Position numbers and translations under genes: made by a program. DNA of 64,000 nucleotides from Toxonevra muliebris (Eukaryota; Arthropoda; Insecta; Diptera; Pallopteridae). The notes below the pieces were generated by a model that ran no database searches, was not told the DNA's origin, and saw nothing but the letters and a program-made list of their open reading frames with translations. Of this stretch, positions 23,161 to 33,829 are shown piece by piece (within the stretch, counting starts at the first letter, position 1; each line of letters starts with the position of its first letter). The stretch covers positions 83,941,235 through 84,005,234 of the forward strand of contig OY829326.1 of the NCBI GenBank assembly GCA_963691655.1, in the 5' to 3' direction.

Positions 23161-24208
23161 CAGGGCCGTAGCCAGAAATTTTTTTCGGGGGGGTTTTCAT
23201 TCGAAGAAAATATTCATAAATAGTTTTTATCAAACTGATTTTTAAATACAATAAATTAAATCAATGATACATTTGATGGACCCTATAAAATTAAAATTTT
23301 AGGAAATATTTTCCGATTTTTTTAATCTTAACCTCAAAAAAATTGCCAAAAGTGACAAAAAATTCACAGAATGATCAAATTAAATTTTTTCAAATAAATA
23401 TTATTCAGTGTGCATTCTAATGCATTTTCTTTTATCGTGACGGACATATTTTCGTTAACTCATTGACTTCCCACCACTGATGATGTACCCAACCTCAAAA
23501 AAATTACCAAAAATTGTAGAGGCTCATTTTTTTCAAATGATCATCATTGGGAATTTGAGCCATTATCAATGATAAGGAACCCGGATGAGGTTGGCTTATA
23601 TTCCCTAAATTCGTGAAGTCACAGCATTGAAAGAGATCATTCTAGTTGTGGTGCTCTGAGCAATAATGCGTTAAAAAATTAATTTTAAGATGGGTTTTGC
23701 TAATAAGATGGAGTTTCTGCGAAAGAATTTTTCAAGTTGAACACGAATCTGAGGTCAAAAACTTCCCATCACGTTCTAGGAAAAAAATTGGGGTTCAAGC
23801 AAGTCTTATTTTACAAGGATCCGATAATTTTTTCTATATTTATTAATTTTTAAAGTTTTCAAACTGATTCAGGACGAAACCTTAAATCAAAAACAGTTAC
23901 TGACCCAGAAAAACTATGAATGCAGGAGTGCTCAGTATCACCTTCTCTTTTTGAATCCGTAGTCAAACCTCATGTCGAAGAAAACAAATCGGATTTGATC
24001 GCATAGTGTAACTAAGATTTCAAATTTATTTTTTATATTTGACTTTTTAAAAAAAAAAACCGATGGAAGTAAAAAATATCTTCAAATAGATTTTATTTTG
24101 ACTTTTTTTCCATCCATTGGCAATTAATCTCAAAAATTGGAATAAAGTTTCGACATTTCGGGGGGGGAGGTCAGAACCCCCAAAACCCTCCCCCTAAATA
24201 CGGCCTTG
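23161..24208 (+). mobile_element. hAT-like non-autonomous element, complete ends
   Basis: The left end is CAGGGCCGTAGCCAG and the right end in reverse is CAAGGCCGTATTTAG. G-runs and C-runs lie just inside (TTTCGGGGGGG near 23184 and GGGGGGGAGGTCAGAACCCC near 24161). The exact octamer GTGCGAAT stands on both sides (23153-23160 and 24209-24216). That 8-bp duplication supports a hAT-type transposition. No transposase frame is present. Related copies are at 14.0 and 39.8 kb. Confidence 0.8.
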
Positions 24209-24216
24209 GTGCGAAT

Positions 24217-25292
24217 AATATCAAAAACTAAAAAGTCTGTGTCGAATTTTCTGCAACTGTAAAAATATAAATATTACATTTAAATTTTTCAGACCTTACC
24301 CCCATTATGACCAAACCAACCCTTCAAAGTCATACCCTAATAACACAGTGCAACAAAAGTTTTGTGCGCGAGACTTTCTCACGGTTTTATAGTAATTAAG
24401 GGTCGCTGATCACGACTGCGTTCTCATTTTTTCTCCATTATCTCTAGTTCTCCCACAATATAGACCTAAAGCCCGAAAATGGGGTCTTCATATTTTGGTC
24501 ATATTTTGTTTGTCTTTGCAGTGGCGATCGTTGAGCGTAGCCGATTTTGGATTTTTACTATTTCTTAAGCTCTTTTGGAACAAAAAAAAGGGTCGAAAAC
24601 ATGAACAAATTTTCAATCAGTCGTTATTTTGGGGGAAAAAAAACGCTATGTGCGACGAGATTTATACTCATATAGATTATTAAAAACTAAAATTTTTTTT
24701 TCCAGAAAATCCTTTATTGAAAAATCGACGCGACCATGAAGGGTGAAATTTTTTTCGGGCTCCATGGCAATGCTCATATCTTCAAAACTGTTCAATATTT
24801 TTTAATCAAAATTTATGGAAATATTGTTGGAAGTGCACTTAATACAATGAATATAAAACGATTCCTTTATTTGGCAGATCAAAAAAATTCCCGAAAATCT
24901 CTCATTTTTCTGGCCTTCCTCCTTAAATTTACTTAAGATGCTTAAATTTCATTTTTGAGGAAAATCTTAAGTACAAATGATCAAAATAAAAGTTTTTTAA
25001 TGACATATTTTGAAAATTTGCCTTTCTTAGCTTGAACCCTCTCAGAAGAAAGTGTACTTCCCATGGAAGGAAAAGATCGTGTTTATGAGCCCTCAAATTT
25101 TCAAAAAAGACTATTCACTAATTTTTACCTTCCCAGGTTTAGCCGTAAGCTGTGTGCACATGTATATACGAATGCGATCAGGAGACTTTAAAATACCCCG
25201 ACTTACACAAAATGTGTCTCTATTGATAGAGAAAGGTTTCATCTACATAAGAAATTTTTTTTACACATCTTTTTATTATATTTAGTATTTTG
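24217..25292. other. No gene; motif related to the RAG1-like tail repeats
   Basis: GGGTCGCTGATCACGACTGC near 24400 resembles the 'TCGCTGA-ACGAA' blocks at 2.1, 33.1, 33.9 and 62.5 kb. Otherwise only short frames are present. Confidence 0.4.
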
Positions 25293-25294
25293 AA

Positions 25295-25830
25295 GGATGT
25301 AGTCTGGTGTTTAAAAAAATCAATTTTGTTTTGTTATGTATTTCGAAAGAACATGAAGAGAATACTGTAACAATTTCAGACCAAAACTCAAAATATTAAC
25401 GAAGTTTTAGCACATAGTCGAGAGTCCCTGTTGGTTAAATTCTATGTGTTATTAAAACTTTAAAAACTTTTTTCTCGAAACAACGTTTTTTGGATCGACC
25501 CAGGCGTTTGAAGAAATTCTATGAAACCGATTAAATATACTGCCAGAATGACAAGTCTACAGAACAATATTCTATTTAAATTTCTTGCCTCAGATTACCC
25601 GATTGCCGTAATCACCCGGACCAGCCACACTCCTTTTTTTTAGGTGTCCTTTTTGAACGTAATAAACTCTAAAAAAATATAGTAAAAGAAACTCCAAAAA
25701 AATTTGTTTGTACAGTTAAAGATGTCAATAATAACATATAAAAAAATTGGAAAGATTGTATTTTATTTTGTTATAACAAAAAATTTCCGAAAAACCCCTT
25801 AAGAATTAAGCCGGAACACCAGACTACATC
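25295..25830. mobile_element. Candidate TTAA-type MITE starting GGATGTAGTCTGG
   Basis: A perfect 19-bp inverted repeat (AAGGATGTAGTCTGGTGTT, 25293-25311) is mirrored at 25815-25833. The right flank is TTAA and the left flank TGAA, so a piggyBac-type insertion with one changed base is possible. The interior is noncoding. Confidence 0.5.
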
Positions 25831-25833
25831 CTT

Positions 25834-26236
25834 AATAATTTTTTGGCATTAAATGACAACACACAAAAGTGAGGTTGTCCCATAAAAATCACAATAGTTT
25901 CAACGGTTATGCTTCGATTGTAACAAAACAGATGCCAAACGATAAAGGAAGGCACACCAAAGACGTTAATAAAATTATTTGGTTGGCACTTAAATCAAAG
26001 TCGGGGAAAATGTTCAAATTCACGTACACATATGTGTACGAAAATCCTGAGAGGGTTAAAAAATATTTTAACTGCCTCTAATATTAAAAATATTGAATCA
26101 AAACCAAACAAAAATTACTTTACACAAAATAGGCAACATCTCAAAACATCGATTTTCGACATAAGCTACTCTAATTTATTGCCACAAATTAAAATGAGAT
26201 CAGCGTACATAGAGTCGATTTACCAAGGCTTGTGTA
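25834..26236. other. Spacer before the LTR retrotransposon
   Basis: No coding or repeat signal that I can support. It ends in TGTGTA, which becomes the target flank of the LTR. Confidence 0.5.
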
Positions 26237-26577
26237 AGTTAACGTAAAGCATTCAATATATTTTCCAAAGCCTGAAATGCTGAACGTACTGCTTCAACTC
26301 TATGCTTAAAAACTGCAAGAAATATTACACTAACAAATTACAGCACAAGCTACACATTATTGAAGAGCGCAAAGTACTGTAAGCGAATAGCTACAGTAAC
26401 TTAGCTGAGTAGCTACTACTATAAAATTTGCAGACTAATTATTAAGTCGGTCTTCTTAATTTGATCACCAAAACGTAAAGAGGTGCATAGCTCTCCTAAA
26501 TTAAACTAAGTAAAATCAATAAATAATTTGTAATAAAATTTAAATAAAAATATAAAGACTTTTAATAAAATTTAACT
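26237..26577 (+). repeat. 5' LTR of a gypsy-like retrotransposon
   Basis: I place the start at AGTTAACG (26237) and the end at TTAACT (26572-26577), which gives a short inverted repeat AGTTAA/TTAACT like that of insect gypsy LTRs. The flank before it, TGTGTA, is an alternating pyrimidine/purine hexamer, the known preference of insect gypsy-type integrases. A TATA box (TATAAAA, 26420-26426) and AATAAA (26518-26523) lie inside. No 3' LTR is in the window, so the boundary cannot be checked by pairing. Confidence 0.6.
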
Positions 26578-26594
26578 GGCGCCCGAGCAGGGAC
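26577..26594 (+). promoter_or_regulatory. Primer binding site, tRNA-Lys type
   Basis: TGGCGCCCGAGCAGGGAC directly follows the LTR. It matches the complement of the 3' end of tRNA-Lys used to prime reverse transcription by several retroelements. It fixes the LTR end to within a base or two. Confidence 0.85.
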
Positions 26595-26732
26595 GACATA
26601 GCGATTCCGTGTTAAAAAAATCTTTATAAAAAGACTAATCGGAGTTGTTTTAGTCGTCAAGAATAATAATGAAAGTTTTTTAAAAAATAGTTTCTAGAAA
26701 GCTAAATTGCTAGATCGTAAAAATAATTACAA

Positions 26733-27150
26733 AATTTAAGATAAATCGTGAATAATTTAAGATCCAAAAACCATATTAAAATTGTGTTGATTCAAGTTCG
26801 AAAAAGAGCTGAAAAATTAAAAAATTCAAGGTTAAACAATGGACAAAGTTAACTACAGTTTTTCGAAATGTAATGTTTTAAAAATCGCATATAAGTGCTT
26901 ATAACAAACTTCTAGTTTTCATAACCAACTGAAATTAATTAAAGAATTTAAGATAAATAGTGATTAATTTGAGATCCAAAAACAATAGTAAAATTGGGTT
27001 AATTCAAGTTCGAAAAAGAACAGTAAAACTTAAAAAACTCAAGGTTAAACATAAGACAAAGTTAACTACCGTTATTCGAAAAATATAATGTATTAAAAAT
27101 CGCATATAAGTGCGTATAACAAACTACTAGTTTTCATAACCAACTGTACC
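26733..27150 (+). repeat. Tandem duplication in the retrotransposon leader
   Basis: Two diverged units of about 210 bp follow each other. Both start AATTTAAGATAAAT (26733 and 26945), contain CAAGTTCGAAAAAGA, ATCGCATATAAGTGC and end ATAACCAACTG (26921 and 27136). They lie between the primer binding site and gag, and no frame crosses them. Confidence 0.8.
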
Positions 27151-27637
27151 AAAAGAAATTTGAGTGAAGAACATAAAAATATTGGAGATAACCAATGATT
27201 AGATTTTAAGATAATATATTGAATAAAACAACTAAAATCATACTGCAGCAGCTCGCTCAGAAGACAACAAGAAGTATCCTGTTAGATGGTATCTACCCGG
27301 TCCAAAACGAAAAATCCAAGGAAAATAACATTTATGTAGTTAGGAAAAAGCAAATGTTTTGTAAGAAAAGCTTTTTATCTATTAAAATTGTAATAAAAAG
27401 TTAGAAATGATATTTAAAATTAATCTAAATATTGAAATAATTCAATTTGATACTTAATAAGATAAAATTTAAATTTATTGTAACAAAATCATCTATGAAT
27501 ATTATGGCTTCACTAAAATTTAATTTTTAGCAAAAAAAGGGGAAAAACATCTGTAATCGATAAAAATATTATTTAGTAAAAACTATTAAAAAATAAGACG
27601 TAATACTAAGTAGTGCAACTTCCTCTAAAATCAAACA

Positions 27638-28933
27638 ATGGAAGAAGACCACTTCAGGGCTGTATTAGCAGCAGCTGTTGAAGTTGCTACTGATCAAACT
27701 AGGAGATATTTTGAGGTACAAATCAGAGACTTGACCGATAGACTTGACGCTTTACAATCATGTCCATCCGTCGAAGCATATCAGGCTGTAACCATAGAAC
27801 CCAATAGAGCATGTGACGAGTCACTTGACTTGGTGAAATCCTTACCGGAATTTGATGGAAATCACATTCGCTACGTTTCATGGCGGCAGGCTGCATTCGC
27901 TGCGTATAAATTATATGAAACGTATGATGGAAGTTCGAAACACTATCAAGCCGTTGCCATTATTCGAAATAAAGTTGTAGGCTCTGCCGATCAAGTTTTA
28001 TCTTCGTTTAATACAGTATTAAACTTTAAGGCAATAATGGCCAGGCTTGATTTTACCTACGCTGATAAAAGGCCAATTTACCTTGTCGAGCAAGAGTTAG
28101 CCACCTTGAGGCAAGGATCAATGAGAATTATTCAGTTCTATGACGAAGTTGAGAAAAAGCTAACATTATTAACAAACAAGACTATCATGCTTCATGATGA
28201 CAATAAACAACTAACCAGCTCCCTGTGCCAAAAATACAGGCAAGATGCACTAAGAGTGTTCATCTCAGGGCTAAGAAAGCCGATGTGTGATATATTGTTC
28301 TCTGCACGTCCGTCTGACATGCCAACCGCTTTAGCCCTAGCGCAAGAATTGGAGGCAAATCATGAGCGTTATATGTTTGCAAGCTCTTATGCTAATAGAA
28401 ATGGTAACATATCTCAATATAATCCCTATCACTCACCTCACTATAGACCAGTTTCGCAAGCTCAGCCTAATCCGTTGGCAATGGATGTGGATCCCTCAAC
28501 TCGATACAGATTTAATACGCAAAGGCCTACACCTCACGTAAGCCAAAATACCATGGCATTGCCCCAGCAGCAAAGAGCAGCACCTAATTTAAATAACAAT
28601 AGAGGCAATCAACGACTCAGCGGTGGATATGAAGCACTGAAAGTACCTACCGCCCAGTACCAAACATTTAAAAGGGCGCGTGAGAGTGATAGGCAGCCCT
28701 TCCCAAAGGTTCAGCGTGTCAATTACATTTCCCAGCAGGCTGCACCGTCTCTGCATGAAGCTCCATATGGAAATCAATATATGGCAGATACTAACCAAGA
28801 TGATAGTTACGAACAAGCTTATGATGATTGTCGGTATAATACAAACGAAGCTACATCGGTTGATGAGCTATTAGTTTCAGATGAAATTAATTTTTTAGGG
28901 GTAAGTCCCTCCTGCCATACATCAGCAGGATAA
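27638..28933 (+). CDS. gag: gag of a gypsy-like (Ty3) retrotransposon
   Basis: The frame of 431 codons encodes the structural protein that forms the particle around the element's RNA. The N-terminal third is acidic and helical, then comes a capsid-like core at about residues 60-250 with VSWRQAAFAAY, YLVEQELATLRQGSM, and ALRVFISGLRKPMCDILFSARPS, features typical of insect gypsy gag. The C-terminal part (about 255-400) is Asn/Gln/Pro-rich and has no CCHC zinc knuckle. The frame is intact from an ATG at 27638, the first good start after the long leader. It ends 23 bp before the first ATG of the protease/RT frame, which lies in the -1 frame. A frameshift site is present at its end. Confidence 0.85.
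   Translation: MEEDHFRAVLAAAVEVATDQTRRYFEVQIRDLTDRLDALQSCPSVEAYQAVTIEPNRACDESLDLVKSLPEFDGNHIRYVSWRQAAFAAYKLYETYDGSSKHYQAVAIIRNKVVGSADQVLSSFNTVLNFKAIMARLDFTYADKRPIYLVEQELATLRQGSMRIIQFYDEVEKKLTLLTNKTIMLHDDNKQLTSSLCQKYRQDALRVFISGLRKPMCDILFSARPSDMPTALALAQELEANHERYMFASSYANRNGNISQYNPYHSPHYRPVSQAQPNPLAMDVDPSTRYRFNTQRPTPHVSQNTMALPQQQRAAPNLNNNRGNQRLSGGYEALKVPTAQYQTFKRARESDRQPFPKVQRVNYISQQAAPSLHEAPYGNQYMADTNQDDSYEQAYDDCRYNTNEATSVDELLVSDEINFLGVSPSCHTSAG
28891..28930 (+). promoter_or_regulatory. Programmed -1 frameshift site at the gag/pol junction
   Basis: In the gag frame the codons are AAT TTT TTA GGG, so T_TTT_TTA (28891-28897) is a canonical slippery heptamer, the same as in HIV-1. A hairpin with perfect 6-bp stem TCCTGC/GCAGGA (28910-28915 with 28925-28930) lies 12 nt downstream. 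Slipping back one base enters the open frame that holds the protease. Function is inferred. Confidence 0.75.
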
Positions 28934-28956
28934 CAGGAGATCAGGAAATAAAAATT

Positions 28957-29739
28957 TTGATTGACACTGGAGCTACCAAAAATTACATAAAGAATATAAG
29001 CTCCCTCAAAGCAATTAAGTTAGTCCATTTACCATTTTTTGTGAAGTCCATACATGGAACTGATAAAATAACTCACAAATGCACAATTAATATCATGAAC
29101 ACAAACACAACATTCTACATACTGCCAAGTCTTCAGACCTTTGATGCCATAATGGGATTTGATTTCCTGAAACAAATTGACTCACATCTTGACCTTAAGA
29201 AAGGAATCCTTTATTATAATGGTGGGAAAGCAACATTGACGTATTTTTATTGCGGTAGTACAAACGCCAAGGACGAATTAAATGTAAATCACATAACTAC
29301 AAAACAGTTGAAAGTTTTTCATGGCAGTAGCGCAAATACTTACGAAGAAACTTCAAAAGATTCAATTCCAGAAGACGAACTTGTTAATCGTATAATTAGA
29401 TGCCATTCAAAAGTATTTGCTGACCCAAATGAGGCTTTACCATTCAATACAAACGTTGTTGCCACGATAAGAACTACTGATAACGAAGCAACATACTCAA
29501 AAGCTTATCCTTACCCAATGGCAGCATCAGAGTTTGTCAATAATGAAATTTCTCAGATGTTAAGAGACGGAATTGTTCGACCCTCTCGATCTCCTTATAA
29601 TAATCCCATATGGGTTGTTGATAAAAAGGGAGTGGATGATTCAGGAAGGAGGAAAATGCGGCTAGTCGTAGACTTCAGGAAGCTGAATGATTTATTCCCG
29701 TTTAAATATTATTCGCTATTAGTCAGTAAATATCGTTGA
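28957..29739 (+). pseudogene. pol: pol of the gypsy-like element, cut off in RT
   Basis: The frame is open upstream of 28957 as far as the frameshift site. The aspartic protease begins at once with ILIDTGATKNYI (catalytic D in DTG, about 28966) and has the second-lobe motif IMGFDFLKQI near 29155. The N-terminal part of the reverse transcriptase follows: GIVRPSRSPYNNPIWVVDKK and MRLVVDFRKLND (up to about 29688). There the homology stops: the last 17 codons belong to a different sequence (a FLYWCH/MULE segment). The palm with the YxDD box, RNase H, integrase, any envelope gene and the 3' LTR are all missing. The element is dead. Confidence 0.85.
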
Positions 29740-30217
29740 ATGTAAACTTACGCTTCAGGTGGCAAAATGGCGAAAACTGTAACGTCAAATAAAGGAACGA
29801 ATAAATTAGTCCTTGATGGTTTTGTGTACCATTTAGATAAACAATGTAAAGAAGTATGTTATTGGAAGTGCGAAAAAAGAAATAAACTACAATGTAAGGC
29901 ACGTGTGGACGATCTCGATAGCCTAGTGGATAGTGCACTAGACTTTCATCTGGGAGGTTCGGGTTCGATTCCCGTCTTCGTCTGGTGGTTAATTTTCATA
30001 ACTTTCTTATATTCACTATCAATATGAAGTGTATGAGAATTATAAGATAGTGTACAAGTACACACATTGGTTGGTAATGGCAAAACCACCAAGCCGATAA
30101 AAAATTGCCACACCGCCGTTCGGAATAGGCGTTAAACTGTAGGTCCAACTATGTGGTATCACAATGGGCCGTTCAGGCCTAAGTGTGTCTCTCGACAGCC
30201 ACTCCAACCTAACCTAA
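29683..30217 (+). mobile_element. Chimeric FLYWCH + SINE segment, inverted duplicate of 18.5-19.0 kb
   Basis: From GAATGATTTATTCCCG (29683) to the CCAACCTAACCTAA tail (about 30217) this is almost identical to the reverse complement of 18520-19043. It contains the FLYWCH start (frame from 29767) and then the whole SINE (29908 to about 30217), and stops at the SINE's 3' tail. The second target-site copy found after the SINE at 18.5 kb is absent here. At the left junction the retrotransposon and the segment share GAATGAT. Confidence 0.85.
29908..30217 (+). mobile_element. tRNA-derived SINE within the chimeric segment
   Basis: The A box TAGCCTAGTGG lies at 29919-29929 and the B box GGTTCGATTCC at 29962-29972. 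The core CGCCGTTCGGAATAGGCGTT is at about 30114-30133. It is the same subtype as the SINE at 18.5 kb, with one fewer CCTAA tail unit. Confidence 0.85.
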
Positions 30218-30262
30218 ATCATTATCCAACACTGAAATTTATGAAATTAAGCTCATTTAATA

Positions 30263-31150
30263 ACTCATGGGCCAACTACATGTGACCCATGTTAACTCTT
30301 AATAACTTTGACTTACGTTGTCAAATCGACAAACGTCATACCACAGTTGATGCGTCATTTCAAGAAGTTATTTACCATGGATAACTACACTCCACCTGAT
30401 CGCGCTGAAATTGTTCAGCTATACATCCAGAAAAATTTCTCAATTCGTTTAAAAAATAAACTCAAAAGTGCTCCCGCAAAAAACACCATAAAGCGTTCGA
30501 CGAAAAATTTCTTTCGAGTGGTAGTCTTAGTAATGCCAGGCGTCCAAATAAACCGCGAAATGTGTGATTGGATCGTACTTTTTCGAGGACGAGCGATCGA
30601 AGCCACTTACCGTTAATGGTGACCGTTATCAAGCCATGACAACCGATTTTTTTATGCCAATTGAGCGTAGAAAGCGAATACGAAACTTCTGGTTCCAACA
30701 AGATGGCGCGCCATGCCATACTGCAGCCGCCACGATAGATTTACTGAGGGCATTCTTCCCTGGTCGCTTGATATCCAAAAATGGCTATTTTGACTGGCCA
30801 CCGCGTTCGCCCGATCTAACGCCGCCCGACTCCTATTTGTGGGTATTTTTGAAATCCAAAGTGTACATTAACAAGCCACGGACTTTGGCTGAACTTAAAG
30901 CAAAAATCGAACGTGAAATAGCGGCGATACCGTGAGCTACGCTCGAGAAAGTGATGGAAAATGCCGAAAAAAGGGCACATTTTGTCCTCAGGGAAAAAGG
31001 CGAGCACTTGAGCCAAATAATATTTTAATGGTAATTTATATGAATCTCTTTGGATCAAAATAAATGCCTGTGCAAAAAAAAGTCAAATTGTCTTTTCCTA
31101 AAAAATTTTATTTAAGAACCACATGGGTCACATGTAGATGGCCCACCCTG
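30263..31150 (+). mobile_element. Internally deleted DD41D 'rosa'-like mariner
   Basis: The ends are inverted repeats containing CTACATGTGACCCATGT. They are flanked by TA at 30261-30262 and 31151-31152. The 888-bp length is short of the usual roughly 1.3 kb, so a central part has been lost. The right end is CAGGGTGGGCCA in reverse; the first five bases of the left end are changed. Confidence 0.82.
30379..31027 (+). pseudogene. DD41D mariner transposase, N- and C-terminal parts only
   Basis: The N-terminus MDNYTPPDRAEIVQLYIQKN starts at about 30379 and runs into KNTIKRSTKNFF. After a jump in the protein and a change of frame near 30560 comes GSYFFEDE, then FWFQQDGAPCHTA (second catalytic Asp) and PRSPDLTPPDSYLW (third), with 41 residues between the two Asp residues. 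The part with the first catalytic Asp has been deleted. The C-terminal KVYINKPRTLAELKAKIERE matches the 7.6 kb copy. It cannot make active transposase. Confidence 0.82.
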
Positions 31151-31152
31151 TA

Positions 31153-33055
31153 TATTCACCTTTAGATACGTTTGTATTAGTAAATATGTACATTGAATAA
31201 TGAGATGAACATGTGTTTAGAAAAATTTCTTTGTATCCAAATTAAATGAAACTTTTGTCTACTTTTTTCCTAAACTTGTATAACTTTTAGGAAATTTAAC
31301 AATCATTTGACATTTGACCCAATAAATATATGGAATTTGTTACGATTTACTTGTTTTGGTGTTCAAAATTTAAGGAGATCGGTAGACTTTGCGCAGAAAC
31401 ATGTTTCTTCTGCTAACAGATACTCTAAAAACATCAAAACAATTAAAAAGTTCTCAAGCATTGCCCTTGAAACAAAGTTACTGCTATCATCGTATCTCAT
31501 GAGATTCATAAATTCAAATTAACAAATTCTGCGTACACGCAGAGTCCAAAGAAAAATATCTTCAATTTTAAATGTTGTACATTCAAGTTGCAGCCAAGTT
31601 ATTACTGTGTAATGCTCCTCCCATACGGTGATAATTAATGTTGCCAGTTTGCGGGCATGAAAATTAACATACTCAACTGGCGGTAGCAACATCGATTTGC
31701 TTCTAGAGTCACTCACAGGGGACTGCCGCTGCCATACAAAGCTTTAGGAATTTTTAATATGTTGTTGCACTTGCAACATGTTATTAACAAGAAATTCCAC
31801 TTGTTGTAGTATTTAATTCTTTTCGTTATTTATAATGTGCCGCAGGCATAAAAATGTAAGATATTCATACTTATGTATTTATTTCTACTTCCTTTTGTTG
31901 CAATTCAAGAGCTTCTTTATTTCTCTCTGGGTAGCAGATATGGCACTATGGTGCAAATACTTTTTTTTTAAATATTAATACGAATTAATTCGAATATACA
32001 TATAGTTATGTATTTAAATGTAGCATTGACGAAATTACGAAGTGCCACAAACTGATCAGACCATTTAAGGTTTTACTTACACCTTTATCGGGAAATACTG
32101 AAATACGCCATTTTTAATTTCTGTTGTGAGCCATTTCATATGAAATCATCTGAAAAATAAAACTTTGTTAGATTTTGCTCAAACTTTTTAAAAATCTTCT
32201 TTATGATTATTTTTTCAGATTGTTATGACCGTCCCAAATTTAAAATAAACACTCAAAGATACTTTTCCGTCTTTCCCCCTCCCATTAACCTATCTTCCTT
32301 TCCCAATCAGCACAATGCTCTGCATTTATAGGGGGAATATCCCTGTGTGTTGACTAATTCAGTGTATGTAAACGTTTGAGATGGCGTTCTAAAGCTGAAA
32401 GACAGTAGTTTCTGTGAAAAGAATTTCAATTCACATAATACAATTATACAAACAAAAATGTAAAAAGCTATCATAATTATTTCAGCAAAGATTTCCATCT
32501 GAAATTTCTGTCAAGATGAAAAACTGTAGTACAAAAACGCCAGAGATGTGCACCGCGTCCTAAAGAACCCTATAATAAGAGCTACCATAAATTTCTCAAA
32601 CCAATTTCGGACGCTAGGCAAATTTATGAAATTAAAAACAGACATAAATAGGTGAAATTATAAATATACTAAAAGAAACAATGTGTTTGTACAAGAATTC
32701 AACAAGAAACTGATTCCTTGGCCTTGATTTACTCCCTATTTTTAAAATACTTCACTATGGAAACTTAGTGGAAATTTTTGGCGGCGTACTTGTGCTTTTC
32801 TGGCTTAATATGAATCTCGCTATCTTCTCTTCTTTTGTGTACGATTGAAAAGAGAATTTTGCAAATTTCAGTCGCCGCTTTATCTCTGTAATTAAGATCG
32901 CATTTGATGAAATCAAATACTTCTTTCAATTTTTCGGTAAACAATCACTTTCTCTTGGCATTATTTCTCCTGTCTGCATGGCCAACTCACAGTGGTGTGA
33001 AATCCCGAAATGCTGGCCATAAGTAAAAAAAATCGTACTTCCGTAATAATTATCT
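31153..33055. other. No feature recognised
   Basis: AT-rich DNA with short frames only; nothing matches a family I know. Confidence 0.5.
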
Positions 33056-33059
33056 GTAC

Positions 33060-33500
33060 TAGGGAGTTTTTGGCGTCGCTGATTACGAATCGGATGTTAG
33101 TTTTTCAAAATTCATAATGGCGGATCCAATATGGCGAAAGATTTTATAAAAATTGATCCATTTATCTTCGGGGTTGCTGATTACGAATCTGGCATCAGAT
33201 TTCGAAAATTTAAAATAGCGGATCCAATATGGAGGAACAATTTTAAAATATTGATCGGATTAGAAACTCGTTATTAGGGATTTTTCGGGATCACTGATTA
33301 CGAATTTAATGTCAGATTTGTAATCAAGCGAATCCAATCAACTTGAAAAATTGTCAGCCATATTGAATCAGTCATTTTGAGCTGTAAAAATCCGATGACA
33401 GAGTCCTTGTCAGCGTCCCCAGAAACCCACAAGTAATGAGTTTTAAGCGAATCCGATAAATTTCTAAAAATATTTCGCCATATTGAAAACCCCTGAGTAA
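33060..33500 (+). repeat. Short array of satellite-like units
   Basis: CGCTGATTACGAAT or a close form appears at about 33076, 33174 and 33291, roughly every 100-120 bp. Each of the first two is followed by GCGGATCCAATATGG. A fourth unit near 33360-33440 is in inverted orientation. The same blocks are found downstream of the RAG1-like relic at 2.04-2.2 kb. Confidence 0.65.
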
Positions 33501-33829
33501 CGAGTTTGAAGCTGCTCCTTCGAAAATTTCTTTTGGGAAGTTAGGTATCTGTGTATAACTTTCGTTTTACTTCGATTTTTTCACTAATAGTTTAGGAGAG
33601 TATTCTTGAAACTATAAGGAACTCAAAAATTAAAAAGAAACAAACTTTTAAACGGGAATGCCCTCTTAAACCAATGGAACATAGAAAATATCGTATCTGT
33701 ATATTGCATTGAAAATATTGTGTAAAATAATTTTTAGCTAAAAACTCGGAAGAAACTCTTGAGAATTTTTTTAAAACCCTTTTTTTCTCAGCCTTGAAAA
33801 CAGCTTACACGATAAAAACACCGGTGTAT

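Noticed and set aside
29908..29985. A working tRNA gene
   Set aside because: A and B boxes are present, but there is no acceptor-stem pairing. The same sequence is followed by a constant body and tail in several places with target duplications, so it is a SINE head.
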